Source: Cristatella mucedo
Taxonomy: Eukaryota; Bryozoa; Phylactolaemata; Cristatellidae
Direction of reading: 5' to 3'
DNA: 64,000 nt
NCBI GenBank assembly: GCA_009760855.2
Contig: WPIO01000028.1
Location: 3,801,501 to 3,865,500, forward strand
Shown here: in pieces, positions 1 through 12,350 of the stretch
Position numbering within the stretch: position 1 is the stretch's first letter
How the letters are laid out: every line of letters starts with the position of its first letter
Position numbers and translations under genes: made by a program
The notes under the pieces: model-generated
Database searches by the model: none
The model's input: only the letters and a program-made list of their open reading frames with translations
What the model was told of the DNA's origin: nothing

Positions 1-850
1 CTTGCAGCTCCGCCCATGCTCCAACAATCATGAGAGTGAATTCGACCTACAGGTGAGCACACGAACCACGGAGACTGCAAGTGTAGGGTGATGCACCTCT
101 ATGATAAATATAAAGATTGTCAGACCCCTGCCACTCTCTGCTTTAGCAAGATTTCCATTCGGAACTGGGGAGCCACATGACCTGGCCGTTCAGATGCTTT
201 GCACTGTGCCTAAACCAAGACAACATGCTTTGACTTTGTGCAGAGTACTTGTCAGCTGCCCACTGCAAATCGGTAGTCATTTCTTATGCTATTTGTGGTC
301 ACTGTGGTGTATCATATGCATCTATACCTGGTCATGTGCACTGACTCATAAACTGATAGCGTTGCATGTCGGCCACTTCTTCAAGAGCGGCACATGCAGC
401 TGGATCTGACTGCAGATGAATGCTGATAATTAATCATAGCAGCTGCCGTGCAAATATAGTGTAGCTGGCATCATCAGGCAATAACCAATAAGGGTAACAT
501 GTGCGCCACCCAAGTTTTTCCTCCACATTTTCTCTACATTCTGTACATAAGAGATGCCGACCTGTTCCCGGCTGACACGACTCTCATACCATCTCCCTTT
601 CATACCTCCTTGCCTTAAGGACGACCTCATTCTGATACATCAGGACGACCTCACTCGGATCCTGCAGAAGGTCATTCATGCAAGTGAGTGAGACTATCAA
701 AGCTGGACGACCAGTTCCCATCGAAGATAAATCTCTGTACACGTTACCTCCTATCCCAGTGGGCTTGAACCTAAGGATTCTCTATATTCAAATTGTTAGA
801 TAAGCTGGTCAATTAAATCTGTCGTGTACCATACCCACCTACAAGGAAGT
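1..850. other. No gene recognised
   Basis: I see no exon, repeat family or RNA gene here. Open frames are short and look random. It precedes the AT-rich repeat that abuts the R2-like LINE. Confidence 0.4.
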
Positions 851-855
851 CCTAA

Positions 856-985
856 AAAATATATATATATATATATGCTTACATGTAAGTATATGTATGT
901 ATGCATATGTATATATATATATATGCTTACATGTAAGTATATGTATATATAAAGATGTATTACAATATTAATGTGCATGTATGTA
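856..985. repeat. TA-rich tandem repeat with palindromic cores
   Basis: Two (TA)n runs, at about 859-876 and 911-924, are each followed by the same GCTTACATGTAAG palindrome and an ATATGTA tract. This makes an imperfect tandem duplication with a unit of about 50 bp. It lies just beyond the presumed 3' end of the minus-strand R2-like LINE, so it may be the insertion target or the element's tail. Confidence 0.7.
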
Positions 986-1231
986 TACATTAGTCGGCCG
1001 GTGTCCTGCCCTGCCCACACCTCTCTGTGCAGGAACCGGGACCACAGGGCACAGCCACCGCAATGTGGTTAGCTCTGTATGCTGAATAACGAGGTCCACC
1101 AGGCAAGCTCCATTGTTTGGCTACCAGCTGCCTAGAGCCCCGACCACGAAGCAGCACATCTTTTTGAGAAAGGCAGTTATTCGGTGTCTAATAATCTCAC
1201 CACACCTGACCTGTATCACCACAGCCGACCG

Positions 1232-1549
1232 TTAGCCAGTGGTAAGAAAATACAGGGCAATCGCCACATACTTATTGGTCTTGTTCTTGTCCACTACCAC
1301 CAGGGCATCCTCACTGCCGGCGAATGACACCGGCACATCGATGATCACCATATCGGTGTCGTTGTCAGTCACCAGGTCCGGCTTGAAAGCCGGACCACCG
1401 GCAAGCAGGAGAGTGCAACCTGCCGACATGCAGGTGAGGGAGGTGGCCGCAAGAGCTCCGATTAGGCGGATCAGAACCAGGTTATGGCTGCGATTGCACA
1501 CAGCATGGCCGGCAGTAGCTTAGCACGTGACAAACGGTCTCTGCCTCAG
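1232..1549 (-). pseudogene. Restriction-like endonuclease domain of the R2-like LINE
   Basis: Just upstream of the 89-codon open frame (1501-1232) is a C-H-x3-Y-C stretch (ETVCHVLSYC), as in the CCHC knuckle before the R2-type endonuclease. The frame then reads R-x-HNLV, a hydrophobic helix, and the catalytic-like core KPDLV followed about ten residues later by VIIDVPVSF, then a lysine-rich K-x-K-x-x-KYV. This matches the PD...D/E...K layout of restriction-like endonucleases in R2-clade LINEs. The frame ends at a stop at 1232-1234, probably the protein's true C-terminus. It is the best preserved part of the element. Confidence 0.7.
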
Positions 1550-2934
1550 CTGCAGACACTAGGGCCTGCAGACCAGCCGCTGTGCCTTAGAACAAGGCGA
1601 GGTCTTCCACCAGGGTGCACAGACCGACCTGAGGAAGGTTCCCTCGGGCTGGAAGCTGGACTCCTGCATGCTGCCAGAGAGTCTGACGACCGGCTTCACC
1701 GCCAGATCAAAGAAGATCGGCGATAGAGAGTCGCCCAGCCAGATTCGGGTAGTCTGAAATGCAGCCAGCATTTCTTCGAGCACCCGAAGCTCCAGGAGCA
1801 TGCCAGCTCAATGAAACTGCTGCAGAAGCTCTCATTCACTCCGGCATGCCGATGCTTATGGAGCAGGAAGGCACGCGGGTGCTGCCGAAGGCACCCTGCA
1901 GGTCGAGGAACGCTGCTACACATACTCCACACAGGCACCCTGCCGAACTCTGGCCTCGTCGAAGGCACTCTACACAAAGCAGGACTCCTCTAGGCAGCCC
2001 TCCACACCCAAAACAAAGGCACTTTTCTGCTGTGACAGCAGCCCACATCCACCAGCAAACTTGCACAGCCTCGCGGATAGGCAGCCGGAGAGCTTTGGAG
2101 CACAGGCAAGAAAGAGCCCGATGAAGCAGAAGTTTCCAGGCATGCTGGGGGTCACCCTTCTTGTGGATAAGGATTTTGAAACTCATTTTCCACGAGGGAG
2201 GGATATCTCCGACGTGAAGGCATCCGTTCAGGATGAGCACACAGTGAACATGCACCCCGAGTCGACTAGGCACAGGTGGCAGTGTTCTAGGCAGTCGGCT
2301 CTCAGAGACATGCTCTGTGAGGCAGAAGGTGACGTCCTCATCCGAGAGCGGAGATATCAGGCGAGACTTCTGAGCCGGGTGAGAAGGGATGGTCCGGGCG
2401 AGTAGGGTGTGCAGGCGGTCATTGTCGAGAAGGCCGGGCCTACTACTCAGCCTCGCTGTGGGAGCTGCTGGCTGCCAGGTCAACGACGAAGTACGTCGGT
2501 GCTGGCAGCAGGATTTTGCCGACGGTCTTGGTGTGGTTGGCCACATAGAGGCGCTGCAGACAAGAGGCGCACCTCGAATCCCGTCGCCGTGCACCGCAGG
2601 ACACGAAGCTGTCCGCTTGAGACTGCTGAGGCTCGGGACGAGTGCGGCGGTGCCTATGTTCGTGATCCTTGGCCAGGCCTCGGGTAAACCACAGCAAGCA
2701 CTCGCTCGGGTGGGGAGGAGGCCACGGAGCCGTGCCAGTCGTTTGCCCGTAGGAGCTCATGGGCGCGCGATGGCGGCTCGATGAAGAGCAAAGCCCCCAC
2801 GAGCGAGTTGCTGCGTTGTCCACGACGGCTGTATTGTATCGTGCATACAGGCAGCAGAAGCGAGCGAGTGTACGTACTGATGTTGTAGCAGCCGTCGTGC
2901 GTGCTTCTCCGGAGCGCGTGGTGATAAGTCAGAA

Positions 2935-3078
2935 GAGAGTGGATAGCGTGGGTGTTGGCTACCAAATGCGTACCGAAAGCCGCTTAGGTTGTGGGTGCGC
3001 TATACAAAACTCTCCTGCGTAACACCCACGTGGTCTTTATGACTTTGTGGAGTCACTGACGGAGATACATTACATTAC
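2935..3078 (+). mobile_element. LINE-B 3' end fragment
   Basis: The sequence matches the LINE-B 3' UTR seen at 6460-6600 and 11510-11645: TTGGCTACC, GAAAGC, CTATACAAAACTCTCCTG and a final GGAGTTACTGACGGAGATACA-like end. It sits within the R2-like element, so it either inserted into it or landed at its broken 5' side. Confidence 0.75.
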
Positions 3079-3769
3079 AGGCCGACGCACCGTCAGAAAG
3101 GGAATTGCTGGCAAGGGTGTCGCATGCCGGCAAAGAGCTCGGCCGTTGGGTAGACGGAACGTCGGCTGGAGGGATGATAGAACTGTGTGATGGCGATGGC
3201 ACGCTCACAGCCGGCACGTTGTCATGTGCTCGGAGCATCCATACCTCGACGAGCTCGCGAGGCGGACGTGGAGCGTCTGCAGGAGCCGGCAACGGCGGCT
3301 GTCCCGAGGGCTGAGGTGCAGGTACAGGTGAAGAGGCAGAGGGCGTCGGTGAGCCGGCACAGGGTGAGGGGTCTCTGATGTAGTGGCAAGTGGAGCAATG
3401 CAAGAGTGTGTCGTCGAGGCAGATTGGGGGAGGTCGGGGAGTGCCCCGAGGCCAACGTCAAGCTAGACGCCATGGGAAGAGGAAGTTCTCCCACGGACGA
3501 GGTGTGGTGCAGACGAAGGTGCAGAGAGGGCATCGGACGAGGAGCGCCGAGTTGTGTCGGCAAGCAACGTGAGAGGAGAACAAATTTAACTGGGTGAAGC
3601 GCCAGGGGGGAGGGGGCATGAAAGACAAACAGTGGGGGTTAAGGGCCAGGACTGAGGACATACCAAGGTAGTGGGCGCCAAGGGCGTCCGTGTAGGGGCA
3701 GAAGCCGACAAGGCTAGGGCCTGTGTTGCTTAGCCCCTCCAGCCTTGGCCGGCTGTAGCAGGTATCCTC

Positions 3770-3805
3770 ACTGTGTGTGTGTGTGTGTGTGCGTGCGCGT
3801 GCTTG
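3770..3805. repeat. (GT)n microsatellite
   Basis: A short GT run, then GCGTGCGCGTGC. It separates the R2-like 5' part from the next LINE-B fragment. Confidence 0.9.
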
Positions 3806-3935
3806 TCTGTTGGCTACCGAATGTGTGCCGAAAGCTGCTTAAACTGTGAATCTATGAGTTCACTATACAAAACTCTCATGTGAATCATCCCCATAGTCTT
3901 TGTGGCTTTGTGGAGTTACTGATAGAGATACAAAC
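3806..3935 (+). mobile_element. LINE-B 3' end fragment
   Basis: A second, more diverged copy of the LINE-B 3' UTR, with TTGGCTACCGAATG, CACTATACAAAACTCTCATG and TTTGTGGAGTTACTGATAGAG. It has the same orientation as the fragment at 2935. Confidence 0.75.
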
Positions 3936-5034
<1,099 letters not shown>

Positions 5035-5369
5035 TATATATACACGGGCAGAGACAGACAGAGATAATTTAAGTTAGAGACATGATCATGTTTTTACTGG
5101 TTTATGTAAAAAAGATCCTCTAAAGTCGCTGCTTAGTGTTTTGAATGTTGATTCAAGGATTATTGATCACAATGCCAGATTATCAAGGGGCTTTTGGTTA
5201 CAGCAATTATTTAGACTATTGAAAGTGACCACTGATCCTAGGATTATTACTCTTCAGCAAGTCTGTCACAAGCCACAGGGGCTGGAGATTAAATATGGTG
5301 ACTGATAGAACGACTTGTCATGGATAAGCAAAAGCAGCCCTTTTAAGTGAACCAGCTTATTCCTACAAA

Positions 5370-5470
5370 CACGCGTGCACGCACACACACACGCGTGCAC
5401 ACACCCACACTCACACTCACACACACACACACACACACATGCACACACACACACACCCACATACACTTTA
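5370..5470. repeat. (CA)n-rich microsatellite
   Basis: An interrupted CA/GT tract with ACGCGTGCAC interspersions. It is non-coding. Confidence 0.95.
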
Positions 5471-5599
5471 ATAACTCTAGATGCCAATAATATTCTCATA
5501 GCATATCAATGGGAATGCAATACTTTTTAGGAATACTATTGTGTTTATCCATAAGTTTATTTCAATTATAATAAGAAAACTAAATCTCTCCAAGCAACT

Positions 5600-5815
5600 G
5601 ATTAGCTATAGCACACACAACACAATGTCAGCACGAAGAGTTGGCACTCTGAGGAAAATTCATGTGGTCATAAAAAAGTGTTCTTATGAACATGTAGGTT
5701 TTAAGCTTCCTTTTAAATGTCGTCAAGTCAGAGGATGCCCTAATGTCAATCGGTCAGATGATCAGGCTTCTTTGGGAGCATATGCACTGAAGGCAACTCT
5801 CCCGGGAATTTAGTT
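5600..5815 (-). mobile_element. Old LINE-A 3' fragment
   Basis: Aligned by eye with the minus-strand LINE-A 3' regions at 48600-48790 and 55740-55920. Shared order: GTCAGCACG, CTTTTAAATGT followed by GTCAAGTCAG and GGATG, then GGGAGCATA near the end. Heavily diverged. Confidence 0.55.
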
Positions 5816-6089
5816 TGGATGGTGCTGTGGCAACTCTGTTCCTTACTGGCCTGTTTTCTGAGCAATTACTCATTGGAGAAAAAATGTTTCAGTGTCAGAG
5901 TCGTCGAAAAAACCATTCACAATTTTTCTCATAGCCATGCGTTTTCACCGAAAGGACTAAACAGGAAGTGTCAACCATTGGTAGTAATAGTGGGCCATGT
6001 AGACTCTATATGCTGACAGGGCCTCAGAAACATTTAGAGGAACTGCTATTTTCACATCAACCATGAATAAACTCCCACATAAACTTGCG

Positions 6090-6605
6090 ATCAACATAAG
6101 TGAGCAGTTTATCCATCCTTTCGATGGATTTTGCAATCCTTTGCTAAAGGAGCTGTGATGGCTTCCGGTTGATCAGAGGGTACACAGTAACTTTTTTATG
6201 CTGACCGACAAGGCCCGCCATGGCTTGGCCCCTTCATACCTACTTGAACTGCTGCACCAGTTTCAGCCTCCCAATACTCTCAGGTCCTCTCTGGACAACA
6301 ATGCATATCCTAGACTATGGAAGTCACATCCACAATTCTAACCAAACAACATCTACTGTCCTGCTGCCGACTGATTTCCTGCCGTCCTAAGCTGCTACCT
6401 CCATGCTACTCACTACCTCAACTGCTTTCGGGACTCAACTATGCTTCTCACTTTCTCTTGGTTGCATGAGATGAAGTCAGCTAGCTACCGAATTCATACA
6501 GAAAGCTACTTACCCTTTGAGTGGGCTACACAAACTGTCCTTTGTAACACCCTCTTAGTCACTGTGGCTTTGTGGAGTTACAGAGATACACTACATACTT
6601 TACAT
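6090..6605 (+). mobile_element. LINE-B 3' region (RT C-terminus and 3' UTR)
   Basis: It carries the C-terminal coding remnant (GACAAGGCCCGCC, then CTTCATACCTAC, as in the intact copy at 40850-40895). The typical 3' UTR follows: CTGAGCTGCTACTTCCATGC-like, CTCACTTTCTCTTGGTTGCATGAG, TAGCTACCGAAT and a final GGAGTTACAGAGATACA. 5'-truncated and not coding. Confidence 0.75.
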
Positions 6606-9600
6606 TGCAACCTCTTTAGAAATGTGTGCCAAAGCTGAGACATGAAGTCAATCGATGTGACATCATTCATTTTAGCGTCTTCCGGCCTTCCCATTTCGTT
6701 TGTAAAGGGACAGTGTGCTTCAAAAAAGGATAGCAAACCTACCACTGACGGCGACTGTAATTTTTCACCGACAACACAAATTGCAGCCATCTCGATGTTG
6801 TGATCACGGACATGTGGTTCGATTGCAGGCCGGCACTCGGCTGCTGCAAGCTGGTCCACCTTTGACGTTGCATAGCCGGCTTTGCCTGACTTCAATGTGA
6901 CTTAGTCCACCTTTGATCCATACTTCCTGGAAGGGGCTGCTTAGCCAGCCTTTGATGGGCCGCTCCCGAAAGAAAGGGATGAGCAAGCAAACCTCGAGTT
7001 CAGTTGCGACTGGGATGATGGCCCTGAGATGTCTTCGTGCTGGCCCGTTGCTAGTATCCGTGTGTCTCCTCAAGTCTACCGTGGTAATGAGCTGTCGTCT
7101 TGTGTCATCACTCCCGAAATGGGAATAGCAGTTGACAGCATCGGCGGTGGAAGAGCTCTGTTGGACTCGGCTAGCTATGGCGATTGCCTGTCGTATCGTT
7201 TGTGCCAATGAGTTGCATGTGTGCCTGTGAATCAAACTTTAGATGTCAATACAGGTCACAGCAGATCCTGCAGTTGGCACGAAGCACTTCATTTCTGACA
7301 GCGTGTAAGCTTTTAACTCACATTTCTTTGGGCTGCAGATGAATGGGGCAGACATGACATTGACATGCAGTTTAAGAAGGAAAAATGATGAAGCAGCCTG
7401 AAAATTACATTGGCTATCCAAATTGATGCTTTAGGGTTATTGGGTGGTGTGCAGATGTCAAATGAAGCAAGTGCTCTAACCAGCTTCCTAACGTCCTTCT
7501 GAAAGTATTGAAATCCTCAACTAGCCAGCAGGGATCTCTTATCAAATGTAAGATTTCAATCTCTTTCGGCAGTGCAGTCTAAGAGGCTACCACCTTGCAA
7601 CCTATTCTCCACAATAGACACAGCGATGAGTCTGCATTTCCACAAAAGCTTCACTTGCAAAATGGCAGAGAGCAGAGCATGACAGCACGTGCAGCTGACT
7701 TCTGCTGCTGCTGCTGCCACTACTGTCATCGGTACAGCTCTGGTAGATAAGTTGCAACATCTGCTGAATCACTCGTGCATACTGCTAAGGTAAAGTGCTA
7801 TAAGTTCGATGCCACTGCCACAAGAAAATGTTCAAAAATATTTGCTGATATTGACAACTGGCTTGAATGCAATCTGCCCATCAAACCGGATCCTGCCATG
7901 ATTTCATATAAAGGGGTGCATCTGAGTTTGGAAATGACTTGGACATTTGACTTTGCAAATTGGAGACCCTTGGTTAATCTCCTAAAGATAACTGTACTAA
8001 CTCGTATTTTTCTTACTTTGCATAATGAAAGCCCCTCCCCCTGATTTTGGGATATACTTAATAAATCCGGTATCCAGCTTAACCATATTTTACAATCTTT
8101 AGGTGCTGCAGTTGGGTAGCAGCAAATAACAAGCCAGCCTGCTGCAGCTGCCTTGAAAGACTTTTGTTCCAGAGCCCTCAGAGCATTCTGATATGAAGGT
8201 CGAGTCCAGCAAAGGCAACAGAACAGCATCAAGAGTAGGGCAAGTGAACACAAGTGCAACATGATCTTCTATCGACTCTGCTGCCAGCTAGCGGCCTTAG
8301 CGGTCCGACCAACGATGGACTGAGGCACCGGCGTTGTCCAGCCCCCTGGTGCAAGCAAATGGCATTGGCGGTTCGAACAAGCTACTAATGCACTGACGTA
8401 GCTCAGCCACCCATGTTGCCAATTTTGCACTCAGGGCATCACAACTCCCCGGCTGGCCGACAACCTGAGTTGATAGGGTCCAGCTGGCCATTATGGCGAT
8501 CAATATACAGATCAAACCATTGGTTAATCATTTAATGACATAATGTAAAGCAGCCGGTACCGGCTATTTAAACGAGGTCACAGTAGCAAGTCAGGCATGC
8601 AGCTCGCCGGCCATCGCCTTTCAGGGAGAGCAAAGCCACAGCTCCCTGAGCATAAACAGGCTGCCTAGCGACAGATGCTTATCAACAATGCGTTCTCGTC
8701 GGCTAGCCCCTGGGTCTTTGATACCGAGATAAGCTGGCCAGCCGGCCTTCCAGTCCTGCTGCTGGGGGCCTGTGCGGTCATAATGCAGCCAGTATCTAAG
8801 CTGCGTCGGGAGCAAGAGGTGCACAGAGTGCTCGGCAGCCACGACAAAATGAAAAAAGGGTAACAAATGGAGCTGAGAGAAGCCTTGCCAGGAGTTGCTG
8901 CATGCTGCAGCCATCTACAGGCTTCTGGAGCCACGCAGAGTGGCTTGGGGTGGAGCGGAGACAGGAGCAGTAGCCTGTGTCGACGCCGGCTCATCAGCCG
9001 GCCGGCTACACGCTGGCCCGATAGAGCGCAGCAGAAGCACTCGCAGTTCCATACGACGCATCAGAACAGGAAAAAAACGCAGCAGGTGCCGTTGAGGCAG
9101 CTCGAGGTGCAGGCCAAATGCCATCAGAGAGCACCAGTCAGCAAAAAAAAAGCACCTGATGCAGGGTGCTTGGGCGGTTCGCATTTTGGCAATCGCCGAT
9201 GTGGGCAAAAGTGGTCGGCTGAGAGTGAGCCAGGTGCAGGCTCTCAGCTGCCCACAGCCTGCATAAGAATCGTCCATTGGCCGGCTGCCAGCAGGTGGAG
9301 GTACCAGCAAGCTTTTAAACAGTAGCTCAGCTGCTGCTGTCCAGCAGTGCAAGCATCGCAGAGCAGCAGTTCGCCGGCAGTTGCTGCTGCACGCCGAGAC
9401 AAGCTGCTGGCACTCAGCCATTCTGCTGCCCAGCGAAGCAGCAGAGCTGCAACCACGGCTGCCCAGCTGCTGGTACAATCCTGCCCGACATCCTCCTATT
9501 CCCTGACAGATGCTCATGCAAACGACCTGAGATCTAAGCCGTTGGCTGCCTGCGAGGCGCAGGTGTCCAACCCAAACGCTCTGACTTTGGTAGGCCGCGC

Positions 9601-9690
9601 TTGTTCGGCGGTACTGTCGGCTAGTCGAGCAGGCGACGACCCTCGGCCGCAATGTCGAGCCGCTGCTGCTAGCACAGCCTCGATGTCCGA
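6606..9690. other. Downstream flank and presumed 3' UTR of the LHFPL2-like gene
   Basis: There is no recognised gene. The part nearest 9693 is probably the 3' UTR of the minus-strand tetraspan gene and is rich in CAG/CTG trinucleotides (9330-9470). A minus-strand open frame from 8262 to 7798 begins with a hydrophobic leader but has no recognisable relatives and is probably chance. Confidence 0.35.
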
Positions 9691-9693
9691 GGC

Positions 9694-9836
9694 TCAGAGC
9701 ATGCACACGAGCCGCTTGCCGCTGAACACTTCGTCCGCAATAGAGTCACGCGACGTTGCCTTGTCGGCCTGAGCAGCCAGTGCTGCCGAAGCATAGGCCA
9801 GCAGTGTGCCGGCTATGGCTGCATATAGGGCCCAGC
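9694..9836 (-). CDS. LHFPL2: LHFPL2-like tetraspan protein, exon 3 (C-terminus)
   Basis: The last coding exon begins after a strong acceptor, read on the minus strand as TTTTTTCATTTTTCTTCTAG. The first two bases complete a Gly codon split by the intron. It encodes WALYAAIAGTLLAY, the fourth membrane segment, then AAQADKATS, a charged stretch, and ends KRLVCML followed by TGA. Vertebrate LHFPL2 has the same layout here: GWAFYTAIGG, then AQAE and a C-terminal Leu-(Ile/Val)-Cys-(Leu/Met)-Leu. Length and phase agree with exon 2. Confidence is high because both the splice site and the family-specific tail fit. Confidence 0.88.
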
Positions 9837-10784
9837 CTAGAAGAAAAATGAAAAAAGCCAGGCCGGCATGAATGAGCAGGCTTCTTGAAAGAAGCAGCCA
9901 CTGAATTGCAGGGTGGCAGCGGCGGCTGCAGTGCTGACTGCCAAGCCGAGCTGGTGAATGGAGTGCATCAGCAGTAGTAAGCCTAGTTGGACGGGTGAGG
10001 TGATGTAAGCTGGCTGAATCAGCAGGCCTATGGCACTCCAGAGGCTCTCAGCCAGATTGGGGCACTGTCGGGTCACTACATTCAACAAGCACTGGTTGAC
10101 ACAGATCAAACCAAGGTCAGCTGGCCAGCTGTGGCAGTCCTGCTATGGCTGCTGGATGGACCACGGCTGGCTGAATCACTCCGCCCCCTGGCAGTCCACA
10201 ACTATGGCTTGGCCTGCTTACTCACATTGAACGATTAATCACGGAGAAAATATCCAGACCAGTAAGACCGAGAGCAGACCAGCTCAGATTTAAGGAGAAA
10301 AACAGGCCAAAGGCAATATTTGCTCAATGGGAGTCACCACTCTGATGATAGATCGATGACATGACAGGCCAGGTTGCTGCCGAAGAGGTAGGGTTACAAG
10401 TTCTTCAGCAGCAGCTGCTAGGGTTCAGTAGCTTCAGCCCAGAGGCTTTCAAACTGACACGGGTCTGTCTTGCGTACAAAGTTCTTAGATGCTCCGGGCA
10501 TAGCAGCCGTGCTCTGCACGCATGCGAGGTTGGCTGGCTACACTGAGCTGAGAATGGTAAGGAGGATGATGCATGTGCTATGCAACAAACAGGAAGGCCA
10601 GTCAAGCAGTCGTCTCAAGGTGCCAATGAGCTAGGTACTGTGTACATATATACACGTGTGTATTTAAATATCCCTGTCTGTAACTACACATCACAACAAA
10701 GACTAAGCCGCTAAGGCAGTTGCAGTTACACTTGCGAGTCTTCCATAGTGGGCTCAAAGCCGGTTAGGCAGTTAGGCAAGGTTA

Positions 10785-11195
10785 GGTATGCATTCGGTGG
10801 CCAACAGACTCCATCTCAGACAGCAAAGAGAGAGAACGAAAAGCAGCGTTGGAGGCGGGAGAGGCAGTAGATGAAGTGAGTAGCATGGAAGGAGCGGCGT
10901 GAATGGCCGGTAAGGATCGTGCCACTATCGGCAGCACGAGAGAAGATATCATTGCATGTAGCAAGTAATACTAAAGTTAAAGTTACACAGCTAAGGAGCT
11001 GCAGAGCAAATGCTTCTGTTGCCAATACTCTTTTATGGAAATAATTGAACAGCCGATTGATCGTTCATTAGAGGATCCGAGGGCACAAGGAAGCTGAAAT
11101 TAATGCAGCAGTTCAGCTCGGTATGAATGAGCCATTCCGTGGCAGGCTAGTGGGTCAGAGTAAAAACTGTACTCTGTATCCGTTGATCAACGAGC
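10785..11195 (-). mobile_element. LINE-B 3' region in LHFPL2 intron 2
   Basis: In reverse complement this matches the LINE-B C-terminus and 3' UTR: GTTGATCAACGGATACAGAGT, the ATTCATACCGAGC region, and the end GTTGGCCACCGAATGCATACC. Diverged and non-coding. Confidence 0.65.
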
Positions 11196-11198
11196 ATT

Positions 11199-11347
11199 CT
11201 AGTAGCTGATTTAACAGCTTTATTTGTATGGCGAACGGTTAGCCTATCGCCACTGCTTGCACTTGGCAATACAGGATCGTCCACTGGAGGAGTCGAACCC
11301 ACGACCTCGGTTGTGAAGAGCGAGCACACTACCTCCTGGGCTATCAT
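11199..11347 (-). mobile_element. SINE-2 copy (tRNA-derived)
   Basis: Read on the minus strand: a box-A-like GATAGCCCAGGAGGTAG, a box B GGTTCGACTCC, the SINE-2 body (GACGATCCTGTATTGCC) and the end GCTGTTAAATCAGCTA. It is not a functional tRNA because the anticodon and acceptor arms do not fold. Confidence 0.75.
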
Positions 11348-11394
11348 TACCACCATCATTAATATTAGTCATGCTAAAGAGCATCGACCAAAGC

Positions 11395-11645
11395 ACTCTC
11401 GTTCGTCTGAACTACAGCTACTTTCCAGCCATCCTAAACTGCTACTTCTATTCTACTCACTACCTCAATTGCCCTCCTGAGTCTGCAATGCTTTCCACTT
11501 TCTCTTTGTTGCATGAGATTAAGTCTGTTGGCTACCGAATGCATACCGAAAGCAGCTTTGGCTGTGAGTGTGCTATACAAAACTCTCCTACGAAACATTC
11601 ACGTGGTCTGTGCAGCTTTGTGGAGTTACTGACGCAGATACATTA
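11395..11645 (+). mobile_element. LINE-B 3' UTR copy
   Basis: A well-preserved 3' UTR: CTACTCACTACCTCAATTGC, CTTTGTTGCATGAGATTAAG, GGCTACCGAATGCATACCG, CTATACAAAACTCTCCTACG and GGAGTTACTGACGCAGATAC. It serves as the reference for the LINE-B tail. Confidence 0.8.
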
Positions 11646-12234
11646 CTTCAGACCGGCCAGAGCTCAAACGGTTCTAGTTTTGTGGAAACTAATCCGACAG
11701 CAAAGCAGCACCAGTGGACTAACTTGGAAACGAAGGCTGAATGCTGCCCCCTGCTAGCATATGTGAGCCATAGCAAGCGCATGCCATGATAGAAGCAGCT
11801 TCGATTTTGGTGTACAAGTACTTCTGACCTACAGCCATCTAAATCCCTGCTGCTGCACAAAGCCATGGCCTCCATTGCATAATGATCATAATAATAAAAC
11901 GTGTGCATAGCACTCCAAGCCAGACAGACAGGGGAACATAAAAGAGAGATGACAGTAAGAGAGACCAATATAAATGAACAGGAAAGAGAGACAGACTTAG
12001 GCAATGCGAGAGAAAGAGGCAGGGATAGAAAAAGAGAAAGACACTAGCAGACAGGCAGAGCACAGAGCTGGCAACAGCAGCAGTAGCTTTACGCTTCATG
12101 AAGTAAAGTCATCCTGAATATGGACACCTAAGATCCCTTTGCAATGCCAGAGACCGGTCTTTGCAGGGAAACACACAAGCACCACGGATGTGTCAGCAAC
12201 CAGCTACTGCTACACAATCGATTGTAGATGCTAT

Positions 12235-12350
12235 TTGCATAAGGCTCTAAGAGAACTTAATCTCTATCCAGGCGTTTGCATATGCTGAAGGGCTGGAGCC
12301 CATTACACTGGTCGCTAAAGTCGAGCACCTTACCCCTGGGGCCAAATCGG
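12235..12350 (-). mobile_element. SINE-1 fragment
   Basis: The plus strand reads CTCTAAGAGAACTTAATCTC, then CCAGGCGTTTGCATATGC and GAGCACCTTACCCC. This is the reverse complement of the SINE-1 tail and the tRNA-like head. The copy is old. Confidence 0.6.

Larger units (their letters stand above)
1001..3760 (-). mobile_element. Decayed R2/NeSL-type LINE with C-terminal restriction-like endonuclease
   Basis: Read on the minus strand, frame-broken pieces follow the R2-type order. About 3760-3080 is a Pro/Ser-rich N-terminal part with paired-cysteine finger-like motifs (CPLC and CSTC). About 2830-2450 is a pre-RT stretch with RLYVANHTKTVGKIL. About 2400-2160 holds the RT motif PPSWKMSFKILIHKKGDP. 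About 2060-1880 holds AFLDLQGAFGS, the RT motif with the first catalytic Asp. About 1735-1690 holds DSLSPIFFDLAVKPV. Near 1610 the expected Y-x-D-D reads LVED. CCHC-like and restriction-like endonuclease pieces follow at 1545-1232. Many frameshifts and stops make it a pseudogene. LINE-B 3' fragments at 2935-3078 and 3808-3935 lie in or beside its 5' part. The clade call (R2, R4, NeSL or Hero) rests on motif order only. Confidence 0.75.

Noticed and set aside
2061-2784. Plus-strand open frames of more than 110 codons
   Set aside because: Shadows of the minus-strand R2-like LINE.
6804-7235. 143-codon minus-strand open frame
   Set aside because: No recognisable family, no splice signals, and competing frames on the other strand.
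8915-9706. 263-codon minus-strand open frame overlapping the LHFPL2 exon 3 end
   Set aside because: It is in another frame of exon 3 and runs into the presumed 3' UTR; composition is that of CAG-rich non-coding DNA and exon 3 explains the conservation.
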